From JBGTSJ01 sp041940305 (GTDB taxonomy: Bacteria > Planctomycetota > Planctomycetia > Planctomycetales > Planctomycetaceae), in assembly GCA_041940305.1 (NCBI GenBank), contig JBGTSJ010000046.1, forward strand, positions 1-17,283: a stretch of 17,283 nt of DNA, given 5' to 3'. Position 1 is the first letter of the stretch; each line of letters opens with the position of its first letter. Under the pieces are notes generated by a model that did no database searches, was not told where the DNA came from, and saw only the letters and a list, made by a program, of their open reading frames with translations. Below, piece after piece: positions 14,269-17,283 of this stretch. The translations under genes and the position numbers were made by a program.

Positions 14269-16311
14269 TTAAGCCGCGCGCGGCACCGTCTTCGCCCGAT
14301 ACAGCGAGTCATAGATCGTGCACGACCGCAGCAGTTCCTCGTGCGTCCCTTCCGCCACGATCCGCCCTCCCTGCATCACGGCGATCCGATCCACCAGGTT
14401 CAGCAGTGCCGGCGTCATCGAGTGCGTAATGATGAACACGGTCCGCCCCTGCACGAAGGACTCCAGCGCCTCCAGGATGAACGCCTCGCTCTGCGCATCG
14501 GCAGCCGAGGTCGCCTCGTCGAGGATCAGGATCGACGGGTCGCGCACAATGGCCCGCGCCAGCGCCACCCGCTGCCGCTGACCTCCCGACAGCTCCTTCC
14601 CCCGCTCGCCCACACCCGTCTCGAATTCCTGCGGCAGCTTTTCAATGATCTCCATCACATGCGCCCGCCGCGCCGCATCTTCCACCTGCTCCCGCGTCGC
14701 CCGCGGATTCCCGTAGCGGATGTTCTCGTAGATCGTGTCGTCGAACAGCATCGTCTCCTGCGTCACAATCCCGATCTGCCCCCGCAGGTCGTCGAACGAC
14801 GTCTCGCCGATCGGTATGCCGTCGATCAGGATCTCTCCTTCCGTCGGGTCGTACAGCCGCGGCAGCATGTTCACCAGCGTCGACTTGCCGCACCCGTTTG
14901 ATCCCACGATCGCCAGCACCTCGCCGGCACGGACCGACAGATTCGCATTCGTCAGCGCCGCACCCCGGGCGTCCACGTCGTCCCGCACGGGGTAATGAAA
15001 CGTCACATTGCGAAACTCCACAGAACGCGAATGACGCGGCAGCGGTCGTGGCGAATCCGCCTCCCGCACCGTCGGCTTGCGGTCGATCAGTTCGAACAGC
15101 CGGTCGAGCGCCGCGGCGCACCGCTTCAGTCGCGAGAAAGTCGCCGACATTTTCCGGCACGGATCCAGCATCCCGATCAGCAGCGCATACAGCACGCACA
15201 GCCCCGGCGCCGTCATCACATCATCCGTCAGCCGGATCCCCCAGATGTCCGTCTTCTGCCGCAGCACCAGGTACGCTCCCGGCAGCATCGCCAGAAACAT
15301 CGCCAGCAGTCCCAGCATCTCCATCGTTGGCTTGGCGAACGCGTCCAGCCGCACCACTCGCATCGCCTTGTGATAGAACCGGTCGTTCTCGTCGTAGAAC
15401 TGTTTCCGATGTCGCTCGGTCGCCCCGAACGCGATCACGATCTTCAATCCCTCCAGCGTCTCTTCCAGCACCTTATAAATCCGCGACATGCTCTCCATCA
15501 TCCGTCGGCTGGCCCGCCGCAGCGTGTGCCCGTACCACTGCAGAAACAGCGCCAGCAGCGGCAGGAACACCACCGACAGCAGCGTCAGCCGCCAGTTGAT
15601 CCACAGCGCGATCGAGAAGCACGCCAGGCACTTCAACGGCTCACGCACCAGCCGCGTCCCGATCAGCGTTACCCCGTTGGCGACCTGCTCAGTGTCGTAG
15701 GTGAACCGCGACATCAGCCCGCCGGTGCCGTCGGCCGCCAGCGTCTGATAGTCCAGCGCCAGCACTCTCTCCAGGCATTGCGTGCGGATTCCCATGATGA
15801 CCCGCTGCACCACGCTGCCGATCACCAGATCCTGCCAGAACGAGAACACTCCCTTCACCGCTTCGGCCACCAGCAGCAACGCCAGGATCAGGCAGAACGC
15901 CTGGAACTCGTTCCGCGGCACCCATGGAAGCACATGCAGTTCCAGCCGCTTGTACGTCAGCAGCTTGTGGGATGCGTCACTCAGGTCCCGTTCATCGTCC
16001 GCACGCGTGCTCAGCAGCTTGACGTATTCCGCGTCGTCTTGCCCCCTCTGCTCCTGCTCCAGCGCCGCGATCCGTTCTTCCGTCCGCTGCAGCGCTTCCC
16101 GTTTCCGTTGGATCGTTTCTTCCGCACTGACAATCTCGAACGCCACCTGCTCATGCAGCGTCTGCCGGTCCAGCAGCGTCTGCAGCACCGGATACACCGC
16201 CGTCAGGTTCCCCCCCCACAACCCGGCCACCACGAACCCGAACAGCAGCGACAGCCCAATCCGCCGACGATACGGATAAACAAACGGCAGCAATCGGCGA
16301 AGACTGTCCAC
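14269..16311 (-). CDS. MsbA-like ABC exporter (fused membrane and ATPase domains)
   Basis: This half-transporter would dimerise in the inner membrane and export a lipid, peptide or drug using ATP. The 680-residue product has a six-helix membrane domain (to about 390) and a C-terminal ATPase with Walker A GSNGCGKST (about 469-477), Q-loop VTQET, signature LSGGQ (about 572), Walker B ILILDEATSAAD (about 593) and H-loop ITHS (about 629), so it should be active. Between helices 1 and 2 lies a long charged insertion (about 54-130) with coiled-coil character, absent from classical MsbA. GTG at 16311 is chosen for the CAGGGA about 5 bases upstream and a family-like N-terminus DSLRRLLPFVYPYRRRI; the frame is open to a GTG at 16365. 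Confidence 0.92.
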   Translation of the reverse strand: MDSLRRLLPFVYPYRRRIGLSLLFGFVVAGLWGGNLTAVYPVLQTLLDRQTLHEQVAFEIVSAEETIQRKREALQRTEERIAALEQEQRGQDDAEYVKLLSTRADDERDLSDASHKLLTYKRLELHVLPWVPRNEFQAFCLILALLLVAEAVKGVFSFWQDLVIGSVVQRVIMGIRTQCLERVLALDYQTLAADGTGGLMSRFTYDTEQVANGVTLIGTRLVREPLKCLACFSIALWINWRLTLLSVVFLPLLALFLQWYGHTLRRASRRMMESMSRIYKVLEETLEGLKIVIAFGATERHRKQFYDENDRFYHKAMRVVRLDAFAKPTMEMLGLLAMFLAMLPGAYLVLRQKTDIWGIRLTDDVMTAPGLCVLYALLIGMLDPCRKMSATFSRLKRCAAALDRLFELIDRKPTVREADSPRPLPRHSRSVEFRNVTFHYPVRDDVDARGAALTNANLSVRAGEVLAIVGSNGCGKSTLVNMLPRLYDPTEGEILIDGIPIGETSFDDLRGQIGIVTQETMLFDDTIYENIRYGNPRATREQVEDAARRAHVMEIIEKLPQEFETGVGERGKELSGGQRQRVALARAIVRDPSILILDEATSAADAQSEAFILEALESFVQGRTVFIITHSMTPALLNLVDRIAVMQGGRIVAEGTHEELLRSCTIYDSLYRAKTVPRAA

Positions 16312-16416
16312 GGCGTCCCTGCTCGTGCCCGGTCGTAAATGTGAAGACAGACCGCCGGCGCACACCCCGGCGGGGCCGGATTAGACCGCGATCCCCCCAC
16401 CCTGTCCAGACGAACT

Positions 16417-16450
16417 CCAGAGTCGCAGGCACACTCCTTAGGCCGGCCGC
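16417..16450 (+). repeat. Repeat B copy 2, hairpin lost
   Basis: Twenty of the first 21 bases match copy 1 at 4437-4457 and nine of the next 13 match, but the GTGTGCC right arm is changed to TTAGGCC, so the perfect stem is gone. Like copy 1 it lies between divergent genes. Confidence 0.65.
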
Positions 16451-16555
16451 TACGCACGCACGTCCAGGGCTGACAACCCGCCAATACTGCCGCGAAACCA
16501 CCACTGGTCCGCGGCATCACAACCATCTGCAAGAATCGTCGTAGTTCGTTCGACC

Positions 16556-16596
16556 CACGCTAGCCCGACGCGCAAGCGAGGGCCGAACGTCGATGG
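16556..16596 (+). repeat. Interspersed repeat A, copy 4
   Basis: This copy differs from copy 1 at four of 41 positions. Two of the changes, one in each arm, break the inner stem (CAAGCGA versus TCGATGG) without restoring pairing. It lies 133 bases upstream of the aldehyde dehydrogenase ATG, in the same orientation as the other three. Confidence 0.8.
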
Positions 16597-16673
16597 TCAT
16601 CCAATCCAGAGTCCGCGCCTGTGGCCCGTCAGCACCCACCCTCTCGCCGGTCGCCTCGCCGCCATCCCCCGCT

Positions 16674-16679
16674 TACAAT
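16674..16679 (+). promoter_or_regulatory. Possible -10 for aldehyde dehydrogenase
   Basis: TACAAT lies 55 bases before the ATG, giving a leader of about 43 bases. The hexamer 17 bases upstream (TCGCCT) does not resemble TTGACA. TACAAT also occurs before hemQ and dsbD. Confidence 0.35.
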
Positions 16680-16728
16680 GAATCCCGGCCTCTCTCAGCC
16701 CCGCGTTCTCTCTCAGGAGGATCAACTC

Positions 16729-17283
16729 ATGGCCACCGTCACCCAATCCCGTTCCCGCAGCACCAGTAAGTCCGCATCCAACGGCGCTCCCCAGGTCCGC
16801 CAGACGAAGATCCTCATCGACGGCCATTGGCGCGACGCCGTCAGCGGCAAAACCTTCGAAACCCTCAACCCGGCCACCGAAGAGAAGATCGCCGACATTG
16901 CCGAGGGAGACGCCGAAGACGTCAACCTCGCCGTCAAGGCCGCCCGCAAGGCCTTCGAGACCGGCGACTGGCCCAAGATGGACGCCCGCGACCGCGGCCG
17001 GCTGCTCAACCGCCTCGCCGACCTCGTCGAGCAGAACCTCGAAGAGATGGCGGCGCTGGAGACGCTCGACAACGGCAAGCCCATCCGCGACAGCCGTGCC
17101 GCCGATCTGCCCCTCGTCATCGACTGCCTCCGCTATTACGCCGGCTGGGCCGACAAGCTGCATGGGGACACCATCCCCGTCCGCGGCGACTTCTTCACCT
17201 ACACCCGTCGCGAGCCGGTCGGCGTCTGCGGACAGATCATCCCTTGGAACTTCCCGCTGCTGATGGCCGCCTGGAAATGGGGA
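16729..17283 (+). CDS. Aldehyde dehydrogenase, 5' part only
   Basis: Reading from the ATG at 16729, 185 codons stay open to the end of the window. AGGAGG (16715-16720) lies 8 bases upstream, the best ribosome-binding site in the window. The product, after a Ser/Arg-rich leader of about 25 residues, follows the NAD(P)-dependent ALDH superfamily: ILIDGHWRDAVSGKTFE, LNPATEE, the helix LAVKAARKAFE, ETLDNGKPI, and the start of the cofactor-binding region with REPVGVCGQIIPWNFPLLMAAWK. This pattern fits the ALDH1/2-like (class I/II) subgroup, which oxidises aldehydes to acids. The catalytic Cys and Glu lie beyond the window, so activity and substrate cannot be judged. The gene is cut by the window edge, not broken. 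Confidence 0.93.
   Translation, partial: MATVTQSRSRSTSKSASNGAPQVRQTKILIDGHWRDAVSGKTFETLNPATEEKIADIAEGDAEDVNLAVKAARKAFETGDWPKMDARDRGRLLNRLADLVEQNLEEMAALETLDNGKPIRDSRAADLPLVIDCLRYYAGWADKLHGDTIPVRGDFFTYTRREPVGVCGQIIPWNFPLLMAAWKWG

Larger units (their letters stand above)
16312..16728. other. Divergent intergenic region, ABC exporter / aldehyde dehydrogenase
   Basis: This 417-base stretch has no convincing gene. It holds repeat B copy 2 (16417-16450), repeat A copy 4 (16556-16596), a TACAAT -10-like site (16674-16679) and a strong ribosome-binding site (16715-16720) for the dehydrogenase. The short open frames inside are composed of repeat sequence. Confidence 0.7.

Noticed and set aside
14995..16338. 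A 447-codon open frame on the plus strand across the ABC exporter.
   Set aside because: The translation is Gln, His and Arg-rich and featureless, and the opposite strand holds a complete ABC exporter.

Overview
The window reads as a piece of chromosome from a high-GC bacterium, most likely a member of the Planctomycetota. This rests on family recall, not a search: several small proteins look like planctomycete-type hypotheticals (lipoprotein at 9761-10324, 179-residue protein at 13538-14077), HemQ carries an N-terminal extension, and short GC-rich repeats with matching sequence recur between genes. I see no rRNA, tRNA, CRISPR array, transposase, integrase or phage gene. It looks like ordinary core or accessory chromosome with short interspersed repeats, not a genomic island.

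Layout. 172-2604 (+) is a DsbD-type transmembrane thiol reductase with two periplasmic alpha-like domains. 2717-2956 (-) is a two-helix small membrane protein. 3146-4264 (-) is a class I PLP aminotransferase. After a 436-base divergent gap come an ECF sigma factor, a single-span anti-sigma-like protein and a signal-anchored helical protein with an Arg/Asp/Gly/Pro-rich tail (4701-7091, +), the last two overlapping. Next are HemQ (coproheme decarboxylase, 7250-8098, +) and a small M50B-like membrane metalloprotease (8118-8714, +), converging on a TIM-barrel sugar phosphate isomerase/epimerase (8740-9483, -). A Cys/His-rich lipoprotein (9761-10324, +) ends in a strong intrinsic terminator. SixA-like phosphatase and a CopZ-N-like Zn/[2Fe-2S] protein (10553-11501, +) overlap by 8 bases. 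They converge on an MFS transporter (11746-13332, -), followed by a divergent unknown protein (13538-14077, +). Last come an MsbA-like ABC exporter (14269-16311, -) and the first 185 codons of an aldehyde dehydrogenase (16729 to window end, +).

Connections. The only gene sets with clear operon evidence are sigma/anti-sigma/third protein, hemQ-M50, and sixA-CopZ-like. DsbD, HemQ, the CopZ-like protein and the Cys/His lipoprotein all concern thiols, heme or metals, but they are not in one operon and a shared pathway is only speculation.

The least ordinary features are non-coding: a family of about 40 bases present four times in the same orientation (two copies identical over 40 bases), a second family with a perfect hairpin in two divergent intergenic gaps, and a 168-base segment bounded by imperfect 27-base inverted repeats. 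I did not find a convincing new defence, mobile or biosynthetic system.
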